Below are positions 38,630 through 50,660 of a DNA stretch of 64,000 nucleotides, piece after piece. The stretch covers positions 678,501-742,500 of the forward strand of contig JAKNDB010000076.1 in NCBI GenBank assembly GCA_024305405.1. The letters are read 5' to 3'. This DNA is from Dirofilaria immitis. Its lineage: Eukaryota; Nematoda; Chromadorea; Rhabditida; Onchocercidae. How positions within the stretch are numbered: the stretch's first letter is position 1; the number at the start of each line of letters is the position of its first letter. The notes under the pieces were generated by a model. That model had not been told where the DNA came from, ran no database searches, and saw only the letters and a list, made by a program, of their open reading frames with translations. Position numbers and translations under genes: made by a program.

Positions 38630-41600
38630 AAGAAATTAGGCATCAAAACAATTCATCACTATCTGTGGTATCACCAGCAACAATAGGTTCCTTGCATTTT
38701 ATCCCGTTTATTTTTTCTAGATATTGAATTAGCTTTTTCTTCTAGATAACGAACAGTAACAATTATTTGATTTTCTTATTTACATTGTCGATGCAGCCAT
38801 TTTGAATTTAACTGAATTTAATTTTTGCCGCAGGAGTTTGCGATCATATTTCCGTTGATGATAGGAAAATCACTGAAAAGTCGGTTTCACCAGCTGGTAG
38901 CATAACGGAGGAGATATCACAGCAACGTACAGTAGGAATTGTCGATGCCGGACTAAATTTTTCGAGTCATTTTTTCTGTTTTTCATAATGTTTCTGAATA
39001 TAAATCTATAAATTTCATGATAAATTGTTTTTTAAAGTTGTTAACGATGTTATTTCAGCGAAGCTTGAAGTAAACGTTTTCTATTCCAAGCATCTGTTTT
39101 TTTTTTTTTTTTAATTTTCTTCTCCAGCTACTTTTTATGATTTTTAAGCGAAGCACCTACTCCAGGACAAGAACCACCAGAATCAAGTGTTAGCGATAAT
39201 GGCGGTTTTGAATTGTCAAAATTAGATGTTCTTAGTGAGGAAATTTGGTATTATCACAAAGCAATTACACAAACGGAAAACGTTCTCAATCGCAAGCTTC
39301 ATCTTCGTGATGTCCTTTATTATGCCATATCGCCTGTTTTCCCCAGTATGTTACTTAAGATGAATAATTGATTACTTGAATGTATCTTTGATTATAGTGT
39401 ACATGCAGTCAGTATGGCTTTTATTGATCATTTTTTGAGAATCACAATTCAAAGGGCAATATTCTTTGATAACAGTAAATTTTTGAATGGTGTGACTTAT
39501 AATTTCAAAGTTTTACAGTGTGCGGCTTATATGTGGTAGGTTCATCACTGAATGGTTTTGGCACTAATAGTTCTGATATGGATTTATGTCTAATGATAAC
39601 AAATAAAGATGTAAGTTAATAAGCTATCATAAATCACGATTTCCCATTAGCATTTTGATTACAACAGTACTGAAATTTCGGAAATGGTCAGAAATTACCA
39701 AGAGACGATTATGAAGTTCTTCACATTTTAATGATATTCTTTATATCATTGTATATTTTTTATTAATTTTTAGCATAACTAGCCATTTTTCTATTTGTAT
39801 ATCGCAGAATTCATTTATATTCTGCTTCTTTTTTGTTTAGTCTTTTCCATTAAAAGTTCTAAATAAAATTAGATTTTTCTGAAGATGGGATAGAATTTTT
39901 TGGTTCCTACAAAATAAATGCTTTTAGTTAGATCAACGAACAGATGCAGTTGTGGTACTAAATATGATTCAGAGTGCTCTGGCTGAAACGAAGTGGATTT
40001 CGCATATGCAACTTATTCTTGCCAAAGTACCCATTTTGCGCATACGTTTTTACGAACCTTTCACTGATATCACCGTTGATTTAAATGCGAATAATTCGGT
40101 TGCTATACGTAATACGCATTTGTTGTGTTATTATTCGTCATGTAAGTTCTTTTATTTTTACTTGTTGTTTTTGCTCTGTCTCCTTTCTCACGTGCATTTC
40201 TAGAAAAAATAAGCAGTCGATGATTTAGAAATTAAATTAAGTTAAAGATTGAAAATAAAATATTATGACACAAGTTTGAAATAACAGTAGCAAGATGTCG
40301 CATTAGTCAAATATATTTCTTATTTCAGAAATATAACACTCATTATATTTTTATAATTAATTCAGTTGACTGGAGAGTTCGACCACTAGTAAGTGTTGTT
40401 AAAGAATGGGCAAAACGAAGAGATATTAACGATGCGAATCGTTCCTCCTTTACATCTTATTCACTTGTTTTAATGGTTATTCATTATTTGCAATGTATGT
40501 TTGCACAATGATATATTTAATCAGCTGAAAATCTATGAATTTGATTCGTGACATATAAAGTATGCATTAAAAGTCTTATATCTAAAAATATCTCTGCTAA
40601 ACAGAAGCAGTTCGGTTGCAATTAAAAAAGAAAGCTTTCTAGTTTATTCAAATTAGAGAGTTTTCTTGTTTCTAAACTATTTTCTCCTAAGCTAGACTTA
40701 AAAGTTCTTTTATTAATATTTTGATATCATTTTTGTAGGTCCAAATATCAGTTGTATTAATATTTAAAAATCAAATTTTGTTAAATTTTCTCTTATTCAT
40801 TGATTTCATTTGCATTGTTTTAAATGTTTTATTTTAATTTAGTTTTTATGGTATTAATGTATATAAAGATCATTTTCTGCCCAATTGACCTTTTTCACAA
40901 TCGAATACTTTTGCATTGTGCACTGAATGAAGCAGAAGACAAATTCACTCTTATTTCTCTGTGTTCTTTATTCTCTTACAAATTTCAGGTGGTTTGAAGC
41001 AGCCAATTTTGCCATCGCTACAGGTAGTATATCCAAAGCGATTTAGTGCAAGTGCTGATGTACGCTCGCTTAATGTTTCAAGTCATCTGGAACCGCCACC
41101 GGCATGGGTTACCAACGAAACGATTACGCTTGGCGAATTACTTATTGGTTTCCTCGAGTATTATGCGTTTAAATTTGAGTAGGTCCCCAAAATCGTGGAA
41201 ATTATTCATAGTTGATTATTTGCAAAATTCTAATTGAAAAATGCAAATGTTTAAAGCAAGTTCTTTATTGAACTCCAATAGTCTTTTGAAATAAAATTTG
41301 CAAACATTTAATTAATTTTTCTAAAAATCTCATTACAGCTACTTGAAAGATGCAATATCAGTACGTTTGGGTAGCAAAACAGAACGTACAGTAGTTGCAC
41401 GACAGCCCTCCCCTTATAATAGTAATATTGCTCAATGGAACTGCATTTGCATTGAAGGTATAATTAGCTGCATTTTATTTAAGTAAACAAAATTGTATAA
41501 TATTTGATATCGTACATGAAAAATGATAATATTTTAACATGAATTCAATCAAGAGTTGAAGTTTGATCAGACTGAAAATTTTAGTTTCAAGAAATCGAAT

Positions 41601-43580
41601 ATTCTTATCAAATTATATATCTAGGAATGAATATGATGTAATCAAATAAACAAGTCAACGCATTTATGCAGTTTAATTTGCTGACGCATAAATATCGCAG
41701 TTCTCTAATCATAGAATGACAGTTGTTGGTTTGAAAACGGAGATATGAAATGAAATAATGATTGAGAAAGCAAAATTCGAATGAGAAGTAAAAAAAATTT
41801 TAAAAACAATAAATATAAATACAAATAATGCATTACAAATGAAGAGCACCGATTTTATTCTTAATTCTAGAAAATCCAGCCTGATGCAAAATTTTCTTTT
41901 AAATGAGATATAAGATAGCTTTAGGACAGATTTAGAATTAAAGAAATAAAAGTCAGTGAAAAGTAAAAGGAGCTTGAAGAAACGCTTATATTAGTCTAAA
42001 CATAATGTTCGTATTTCAGTGCTTATTTTCAGAGCCGTTCACTTTATCAAATACAGCTCATTCCGTGCATAACCAGATGGTTTTTGATGCGATTCGACAG
42101 GCGTTTGTTGATGGTTGCTGCGAACTAGATAGTAATCGTGATCTGAAGGCATTTCTGGATGTTGGACCAATAAATGTCAGCATTGGATCATCAATAGGGT
42201 AGATCAGTTATTTCTTCCTCTTTGTTTCATATCAGAAAACAATTTCTTTGTGAAATGAATTTTAGCTCGAGTGCACAGCTCAGCATCTTAGCGCAGTCAG
42301 AAGCGGGCTCATCAACGACGACAAGTTCTACTGATGTGACGTTAATGAGCAGACATTTACCGATGGTTTCGCCGCAATCAAACAAAGAAGAATGTGAACC
42401 TATGAAAGCAGATGAATTGATACCGCTTGATACAGCATCTGAAATGGAGTTGGAAACTGCTGTAGTTGTTTCATTCGACAAGTCAATTTCCGTAGAGGAA
42501 GATATGAGGTTCTTTTTTTGAGCGAATAAGGCGATGAAAAGATTTTGCGATGTGCTAATGCCTATGAAATACGATTGTGTGCCTTATGATTCACTCATTC
42601 CATTCCTCTTTTGTTTGCTTAAAGCTTATTTGGATCATGGAAATGAATTCATTTTTTTAGTAGTTTGCTTTCAAAATTTCATTTAATTGCAGCAGCTTCC
42701 AATGCAGCCAGAGAAATTCACTAGTAAATTATGAGAGTGAAGTAACAAATATAGCTAACGTTGGAAAGTCTTCAAAATGTACTATTGTTAGTGTTTATTG
42801 ATATTTTTTCCTTTTGGATAGAATGCAGATATCTAAAGTCTGAAACTTGTTTTTAAATGAAGGGCATATTCACGAAATTTATGAAAATTTGTTTTTTCTT
42901 TTTAGGATTTCATAGAAAATGCGCCAACATCAAGAGCGAAGCCTGAAACCAAGCAGATTTCTAAAACCATACTGTTTGAACGTCAACCAAAACAGTTTCA
43001 GATGAAATCTCGGGATGAAAAGTAAGAAACCATTTCCATAATTTATTGAAAAATATTGGTGTACTGTTTTTCATGTCATAATCGTTTCATCCATAGGCTC
43101 CATATATCTTCTTGAGCATATAATTATACTGATAACTATAAATCGAAAACTTTGTAAAATATATAATTTGGAAGTTGCAAGCGAAATTAGAAAGAAACTT
43201 TTTCATCTAGAAATAGTAATTGTATAATTCTTTAAAATAAGCAAGCATATGTTAGACAAATTGTGTCGAAGAATATAGTAATATTATTTGCCACCATGTA
43301 ATAAGTATTATCATTTCATTATTTCTATTTGCAACTAATTTGAATTTGTATTTTTAGATTGCACATTAATTCAACAGAATCATTTGAATTCCTTACTAAG
43401 GAAAAGAAAGTAATGGATCAGCAAGAGTTTGCAGATAAAATAATTGTTCAACGACGCCGCAAGGCTAGTCGTCGGATGCACGTTTCGATGGGATGTGCCG
43501 ATCGAAACCGTTTGAACAAATCAAAATTAAGGCAGTCGATTGTACGAATGGGATATCGTTCTGGTACTGCTTCATCTTGA
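38630..43580 (+). CDS. gld-2: GLD-2 cytoplasmic poly(A) polymerase (5' end not found)
   Basis: A non-canonical nucleotidyltransferase that lengthens poly(A) tails of cytoplasmic mRNAs; in nematodes it works with RNA-binding partners to control germline fate. Exons 38630-38686, 38834-38926, 39154-39345, 39519-39610, 39928-40141, 40366-40494, 40989-41178, 41339-41457, 42033-42198, 42266-42508, 42695-about 42792, 42906-43021 and 43358-43580 join in phase without a stop. The catalytic core shows VGSSLNGFGTNSSDMDLCLM (the Gly-Ser motif and first two catalytic Asp), then TDITVDLNANNSVAIRNTHL (third Asp), then the central region VRPLVSVVKEWAKRRDIND and the PAP-associated segment TLGELLIGFLEYYAFKF. 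The C-terminal tail is Ser-rich, then basic (RRRKASRRMHVSMG) and ends GYRSGTASS. No RRM is visible, as expected for this family. The first exon with an ATG is missing; see the preceding Ser/Arg-rich entry. No homopolymer frameshift was found here. Confidence 0.92.
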
Positions 43581-45865
43581 TCGCCCAACTCAGGCTATTA
43601 TGTTTATAGCAAAATTGTTGATGCAATATTGCCACGAAATATTTCTTGATATGAATGTAAGAAAACTTCAAAAAAAAAATATTTTTGCTGATTTTGTTTT
43701 TATTGATTTCGTTCTTATGTTCTGTTTGATGAATGTTGCAGTTTTCTTGTCTGAATTTTCGAATTTTTAAAAAATCGAGTCTTTTCAAATTCCATGAGAT
43801 GTCAACTTGAAAAACTTTTCCAGAGATCTCGTCAACATCGCCTTTATACTCCTCACGTCTCGGTTTTATCATTATCATTATCATATTAAATCACTCCTCC
43901 TGTTTCTAATTATTGGTTCTGCGTAAATATAAATTTTTGGATTTTATCTTTTTTATCATCATTATTTTTTATTGTCTTTTGGCGTTGATTGCCATGGATA
44001 TTGATCTGTTTTCAAAATCTCGAGTAAATCAGTGACCCTTGAATTTTTTTGACATTTTAGAAAAGTTCTTCATAGTTATAGGGAAGAAATTCCCGAATTA
44101 GAAAAAAATTTAATAGGTTGACGTTCTTGTTTCATCGTCTTATACAGTTTCGGTTATTTCAGTTGTTTTGTTTCTTCGATTTAATGCTATTTGTGCTTAT
44201 TTAATTTACTTGTCACTTTTTCTCTTTATTAGAAAAACAAACAAAATTATAAAAAAATTTGAATTTTTATTTCATTTATTGTGTTTTACATCATATTTTT
44301 TTCATTACTTCCTTTATCGGTTTTCATTGATTACTCCTTTGTCCAATGATCATTAACTTTTTCTATCGAATTAACCTTGTTGATCTCATTTTTTAAAGGC
44401 CGAGTTGAATGTTTCCAGTAAACTCAGAGTTTTGAAATAGGTTCAGGACAATATTTCTTATTGAATTCATTCTTTCTTCACGCTATTCATTATGTATGAA
44501 AAATTCTGGATAATCGCATGTCCAACGAATTATTTATGTCTTTCCTTTTTTTATATTATTGTATTAAAAAAGAAATTGTACGTTTTATCGCTAGCTTTCA
44601 TTTTTTTTTGCATTGCTTCATCGTCTTTAGACCATATGTGATGTAGACGTCTCATTTTATTTCTACATTCACATCATGCAAGCGTTCTTTGATAGATTTA
44701 TGTGCAAAAATACTCATCATCCCAGTAATTATTTAAATTTTTGATAGAATTCCGATCAATTTGTGTTTCTCAATTGTATTATATTGTCGACTGCTGTTAT
44801 TATTCATGATCCATGATGTACAAGTTTTTGTTAGTTTAGACTTGTTTTAGCGACTAGTTATATTTGAAAATTACTGACATCAGCAAAAATCTAATTTGTC
44901 AAGTCCCAGCTTTCATAAAAAAATTGAAAATTTTTTCAAAAACTAAAGTTCTGTAGGACATCGAATTAGACTTAGAAATAAATTGAATTAGATTTAGAAA
45001 AAATTCTGGCACAGGTAAGGAAATGATATGGCTGTGCAATCTTTTCCATTAAATTTTTATCTGTTCATATATTGCTCAGCTTTTTTATTTTCGTTATTCT
45101 GCAGCAGGATTCAAAGAAGTAACTCCGTCTAGATATTTGAGTCAAATTACGTCACTGGCATATTGTGTTTATTTCATTAAGAAAAAATGACTTGCTCAAT
45201 GCCTCGTAAGCACATTTACTGTGTGTATTTTATGGCATAGTTTGTGCAGTTTGCATTTCACCGTGCTATAAATTTTAGAAGAAATGTTCATAACACATGC
45301 CCATATGTTGTTTCCAGCATTCTAATTTTCTTTGCTGTTTTGAGAAAAAAATATTCCAATGAAATTTTAATGCCTTCTAGTATGTACTTTCAATGCGGAT
45401 TATTCGATTTATTCGTTTCGTACAACGTAGGAATTTACTCCTCGTATCCCAACTTCGAAATATAGGGGAATTGGAGACAGCATCATTATTCTTTGACACG
45501 ATAATTTCATATTTCTGTGGAAAACGCAAGCTATTTGATAGATGACGGTATGCTTAGTATAAAAGTGATAAGTCCGGATTATACTACATTGTTCAATTCA
45601 AGATCTGATTCTTCAGGCGAAATAATATAGCGGATATAAGATAATGAATTCGAAATTTACTTCCAGAATAAATGAATATAAACATAAAAATAATTAACAA
45701 TGATGACAATTCATCGAATTCATCATTGGTTTTCAAGGAAATTAACTTTCCAGAAACTGTAGGAAGTGGATACATAGTTCTATTTTATGCAAGCCAGATA
45801 CTGCAAAATTATCCATGTCACTGAAATTTCCAGAAGTATGAATTTCATATAATCGAATACTAATT
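43581..45865. other. Convergent intergenic region between gld-2 and CK2 beta
   Basis: The 3' ends of gld-2 (plus) and the CK2 beta gene (minus) face each other here. I see no coding exon or repeat of note. Confidence 0.6.
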
Positions 45866-47896
45866 TTATTTAGCGGTAAATGGCGACATATTGACCGCCA
45901 CTGTTGGCGAGCCATTGTTCACATTACCATTGCACTGACTCTGCTGATACTGCAACGCGTAAGCAGTTGGATGTATTTTGAAACCATATAATCTGAAATG
46001 ATGTCAGCAGTTTAAGTTTTTTAATTTGAAATGCTAGGTCATAATATTTTTAAGGGAATAATCAACGAAAAAGAAGACATCACGTAAGTCAAGTAAGTTA
46101 AATTACAAACTATAACACTTGTGAGAAATTGAGAAGACTTTAAATCCTACAAAATATGGTTTCAAAACTATAAAATAAGATTCACCCGCAAATGATTTCA
46201 CGTCCAATTTCAATTTACTAAATTATTTCAAACAGACAATTGATGTAATAATTCGAAATTAAATAACCAGTTTTCTTAAAATTCGGCCTAAACTTTTCCC
46301 TTCCCTTTGAACTGGAATTCCCAATCCAACCTAATTTAATCTAATATGAACTGTCAGATAACACACAGCTATTTGCCAAAATGATTCACTTTAAGTCCAA
46401 GAAAAAAAAATTAATACCGTGGAACAAAACTTGTTGCAGGTCGTTTTGGTCTTTCTTCCGGATGTACAAAAAAGCATATGAGGAAATCCTGTACCAAAAT
46501 ATGAGCCATCAGTATTCTGATGCTTTGATGATTTTGGTACGTAAACATCACAGCAACGAGGACAGTAAAGTTTAACCATTGATTCGCCAGGTACATCGGA
46601 AAGACCTGAAATGAAGGGAGTTACATTTATGGATCTAAAAAAGCAAGAATTTTTCCAGTCTACTAAAACTGCAATTAGGAGATCTGTTTTAATGTCAGTG
46701 GCAAAAACGTTATAAAGCAAAATTAATAAATCAAACTATAATACTAACAATCTAAAATTTTGAATTTTTCTTGTTTGAGGAAAACAGGAAGAAAAAAGCA
46801 AACATCAAAGCTGATAAAAGAAAGAGAAAAGAAAAAGCATGAAATGATCGGAATAATCAAGTGGTACAAAATATAAAATGACTTTAATAAAATCCTAAAA
46901 TTCCAAAAAGTAGAATGTTTGCCTATGGGGAGCATTGGTTGATTCTCGCAGTAAACACGAGGACATACGCCAAAGTCATGATCATGCCATTTGTCAATCA
47001 TTTGTTGGATTCCACGATTTGTTAGAATATAGCGGGCATGAATTAGTCCATATAACATTTCAGCAGCTTGCTCAACCAAATCTGATTGATTTGGATTATC
47101 TTCAAAATCGTCATCTTAAAAAAGAGGCAATTCATTTTGGATAACTTCTATTCAGGTAAGAATTGAAAAGCCACTAGCTAATAAAATACATTCAGCTTAC
47201 TTGCTTAATTTATAAAATTTTATTCTTTAGCCATAAAATAAAAGTAAAAATGGCCTCGAATTAAATCGCTCCTCACATCAAAAATAATTAAAAGTCAGCG
47301 TAATAGAAATTGTATTAATCTTAATTAATTCGATATGCTTTACATTAAAAATTGATTTCACTATAGTTTATATCACATCATCAGCCAAAATAAAAAGAAA
47401 CCTGGTTCCAAATCCAAAATCATATCCAATGCTTGTCGATAGTGAGGAACTTGTTCGTTAAGACCAGTTAAATTAAATTTATCTTGAATGTATTCTTCAT
47501 CTACCTGAAGTATAAATATGAAGGAGAAAACAAAACCAACGGATACATAAATACATAATCTCTGAAAGAAAAAATTGCTTGAATAACGTACATTAACATA
47601 AAATAGGTATAATGAGAACTTTGAGACAAACATTTACATCATTAAGTCACAATGAGACAGTTTTTAGTTCACGGTGTAATATCAAAGAATTAAAACAATG
47701 CGTGACAAAAATGATATGATAAATCTCGACAACTGTTTACTTTTTGCACTTTTGTACTTGTACGAACTAAATCCCAATTTAGATTTCTCTTTGATAAATT
47801 TTCTAGGGACTGCTGACAACTGACTTCACAAAAGAATTCATTGCCTCGTAGGCCACAAAACCATGTAATCCATGACACTTCTTCTGAGCTACTCAT
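45866..47896 (-). CDS. kin-10: Casein kinase 2 beta (regulatory) subunit
   Basis: The regulatory subunit that dimerises through a zinc finger and holds two catalytic CK2 alpha subunits in the tetramer. Five minus-strand exons: 47825-47896, 47402-47504, 46923-47114, 46418-46605 and 45866-45992. The start [20 protein letters not shown] is the conserved N-terminus and carries the autophosphorylation serines. The acidic loop (DDDFEDN), the CPRVYC and CPRCCDVY zinc-ligand pairs, and TGFPHMLF then [10 protein letters not shown] follow; the protein ends [19 protein letters not shown]. Exon 4 is out of frame at an A6 run (46468-46473, T6 on the coding strand): two more bases would give the family's LF-x-VHP. 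With them the protein is 227 aa, near the usual 215-235. The exon ending at 46923 uses a GC donor (GCAAAC). An AATAAA overlaps the stop codon. Confidence 0.93.
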
Positions 47897-50660
47897 TTCT
47901 GAATCAGCGTGACGTTGTGATCTCCTCGCTATTGTTTCTTTGCTGAAATACGTCTTCTCATCTAAAAAAATCGGGAAAATCATGCTCTCCAGTTCAAGTC
48001 CTACCAATTTACATTTACCGATACCCGCCCTATATCTAATTCCTGTTATTACAAGCGTGAAAATAAATGTGGAATAAAAGATGAGGAGTACAAAAATGTA
48101 ATTAAGACCTTAAATGTAGTTTGTTCAGTTCTTCGGTAATATAGACGGCTCGATTCTTGTCCAGCTTCAAATGAAATCATACACAGCCCTATAAATCGTA
48201 CCAAATTCGCAGCTCGTCAGGATAAATTTACTCGACCCTCGGCTTTCTTTGCCCAAATCAATTGCCCTACACCTAGCCCCTGCCGTCATTTACCGTATCA
48301 ACTCAACGGCTACAAAAACAGGAAAACATAATCCAACAAAACGGTCATAATGTAACAACGGGATCTCAGATGAAGGAAGTATGAAATTTCTATTGCTCTT
48401 GGCAATTATGTTAATTTTAGTGAAACGTTATCTATAATTACAAGTTTTTGGAAGAAAATTCTATCTATAATTCACATCTTCGTGAACTCAATATAATTCT
48501 TCAATAATTTGCTTCATTATTCGGTTTTCATTTCATAAAAATAAAATTTTTGTATATATTTAAATATTTTTGTAATTGTAACATTCATAAAAAAATCATA
48601 ATAACCAATTGGCTAAGTCGATGCTCTCAATTTTGAATAAAAGGATGCTGAGATATTTAATTAATAGCAACTCCCATTATTTTGATCCGAGCTATTCCAG
48701 TACATTTAATCCTTCGTATATTTCAATTCATCTTTTCTGATTATGGAAAATGTTCTTTGGATTTATGGTCAGCCAAATACAATGTCACAACATGATTTTA
48801 ATAGTGTTACTAATGCATTATTCAGAAATACCACTTGTAGACTATTCTATACTTTGACGACTACTCTCTACAATATTTTCCTTTGTTTTCCTTTAATTCG
48901 AAATATTCCTAATATTTTGGTATTTTAAGTAAATGAAAAATATCAAAACCAAATGCCCTAAATTTCATTTTTATTGCATTAAAATGATATTATCCATTAT
49001 TTTAATATAGCATATGTTCCAGATTCTGTCCGAGCAATTATTCCATTCCGAAAACCTAGGCTGATAAAAGAGGCAATAATCGCAAATTTATTAACAAGAA
49101 TTGGGCCTTGCTGACAATAGCAATTGAATTCTGATGAACAACGACTAAATTAAATTAATGAATTAGCCTAGCAGATTAATTTACATTTTTCGATAGCCAT
49201 TACGACGCTGTTTTCTGATGTATCTTTCAGATTGCATTTATCCCCACATTAGCGTGATGTATTATTCAGTTCTTTCAAAAGCTAGACTTTTGAGCCGTTA
49301 CTATATCAACTACACCACATTATTTTGCCAAACAAGCCTCGTAATGTTAAACTTATTGATCTAAGTCAAATTTTTTGTAGTACAATACTGTTCTTTGAAC
49401 GATACTTTCTTTATCAAAATTCAATTTATTAATAAATAATTTATCTATATGATAAATATCGTAAACTTGTTATTGCTTCAACCATCAATAATTTTTATGA
49501 TTAGATGAATTGTCCGGTAAGAAAATACGCTCTTGCTCACGATACTACAGTTATCAAACAACTAACGTTACTATATCGATTTCGAGGTACAGTTAATATT
49601 AAAAATATATATATATATATTAAACACAATATATTGATCATAATGAATATAAATTTAGATAATAGGAAAATGAAATCTTTAAAAACATTCTAGTTAGTTG
49701 ACGATAAGTATTTTAATAATCAATGATTGGAATAAGTACTAAAAGGTGAAAGACTGAAGAGATAACTTAGCATATTTCAATTTGGTAATAGCCGAGGAAA
49801 AGATGAAAGATATATAATTTCCTCTATCCGGATAACTGAATCGATATTTGGTCAACATAATTTTGTCCAGTCGAGAATAGCTGCTAGCACTGATAGTAAT
49901 ACTTCTGAAATTAACTAAATTTAATTTGAAATTAACAACGACAATTTCACTAAAACAACTGCAAGATGATTCGTTAAAAGAAATGAAATGCACTCACTCA
50001 TCGATTAATTAAATTTGACGAAATAATGGAATTAAAATTACTTTAATTCCGACTATTTGTTTCCTAAGAACGTATAATGCCTAATACTTTTCTCCCTTCT
50101 CGAACTCTGCACTCATCCAATCAGTCTCGCGATGAAATCTTTAATTCGAATAATTTCAATTGGCGCAATTATTCACAGAATTGGCTCATAAAAATTCAAA
50201 TTTAAAATTGGCGCCAATGGCTTGAAATGTTACGATGAGGTTGCCTAATAGTTTTCTAGATGGGATAAGAGCAAGGGACGGATAACGGTTGGTACAGAGG
50301 TAGACGGGATTCTGGTAACGGTAAATTACTGGAGGATGTTTTCTGTACTTTTTGATAAAAACTTTTTGATAAAAAGTACAGAAGACAGCAGGCAATCTTT
50401 TTATTCATTCAGCCTGGACGTAGTAATCTGTGCAAGAGTCAACCCATTCATACTAATTATGACGAAATAAGCGAAAATCTTCTAGAAAGAAAGTGATCAA
50501 TAATTCGATTCACCATATTCACAGATTGATCTTTGATCCTCTCTTATCAATGTAATTATTATCAGATAAGTTTGGTTAAAACAGAAGTTCAGAAGAGAAC
50601 AGTAAAGAAGTTGGCAATTGTCTGTCTAGATTTCTTTGTTATTCGCCCAGTGGATTCGAG
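47897..50660. other. Divergent intergenic region between CK2 beta and the USP-OTU gene
   Basis: The starts of the minus-strand CK2 beta gene and the plus-strand deubiquitinase gene point away from each other, so this 2.8 kb probably carries both promoters. No TATA element or binding site can be named with confidence. A less AT-rich patch at about 48130-48340 lies nearest the CK2 beta start. Confidence 0.5.
50341..50383. repeat. Inverted repeat, 13-bp arms
   Basis: TTCTGTACTTTTT at 50341-50353 pairs exactly with AAAAAGTACAGAA at 50371-50383 around a 17-base spacer. It lies about 280 bases before the deubiquitinase start codon. Confidence 0.8.
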
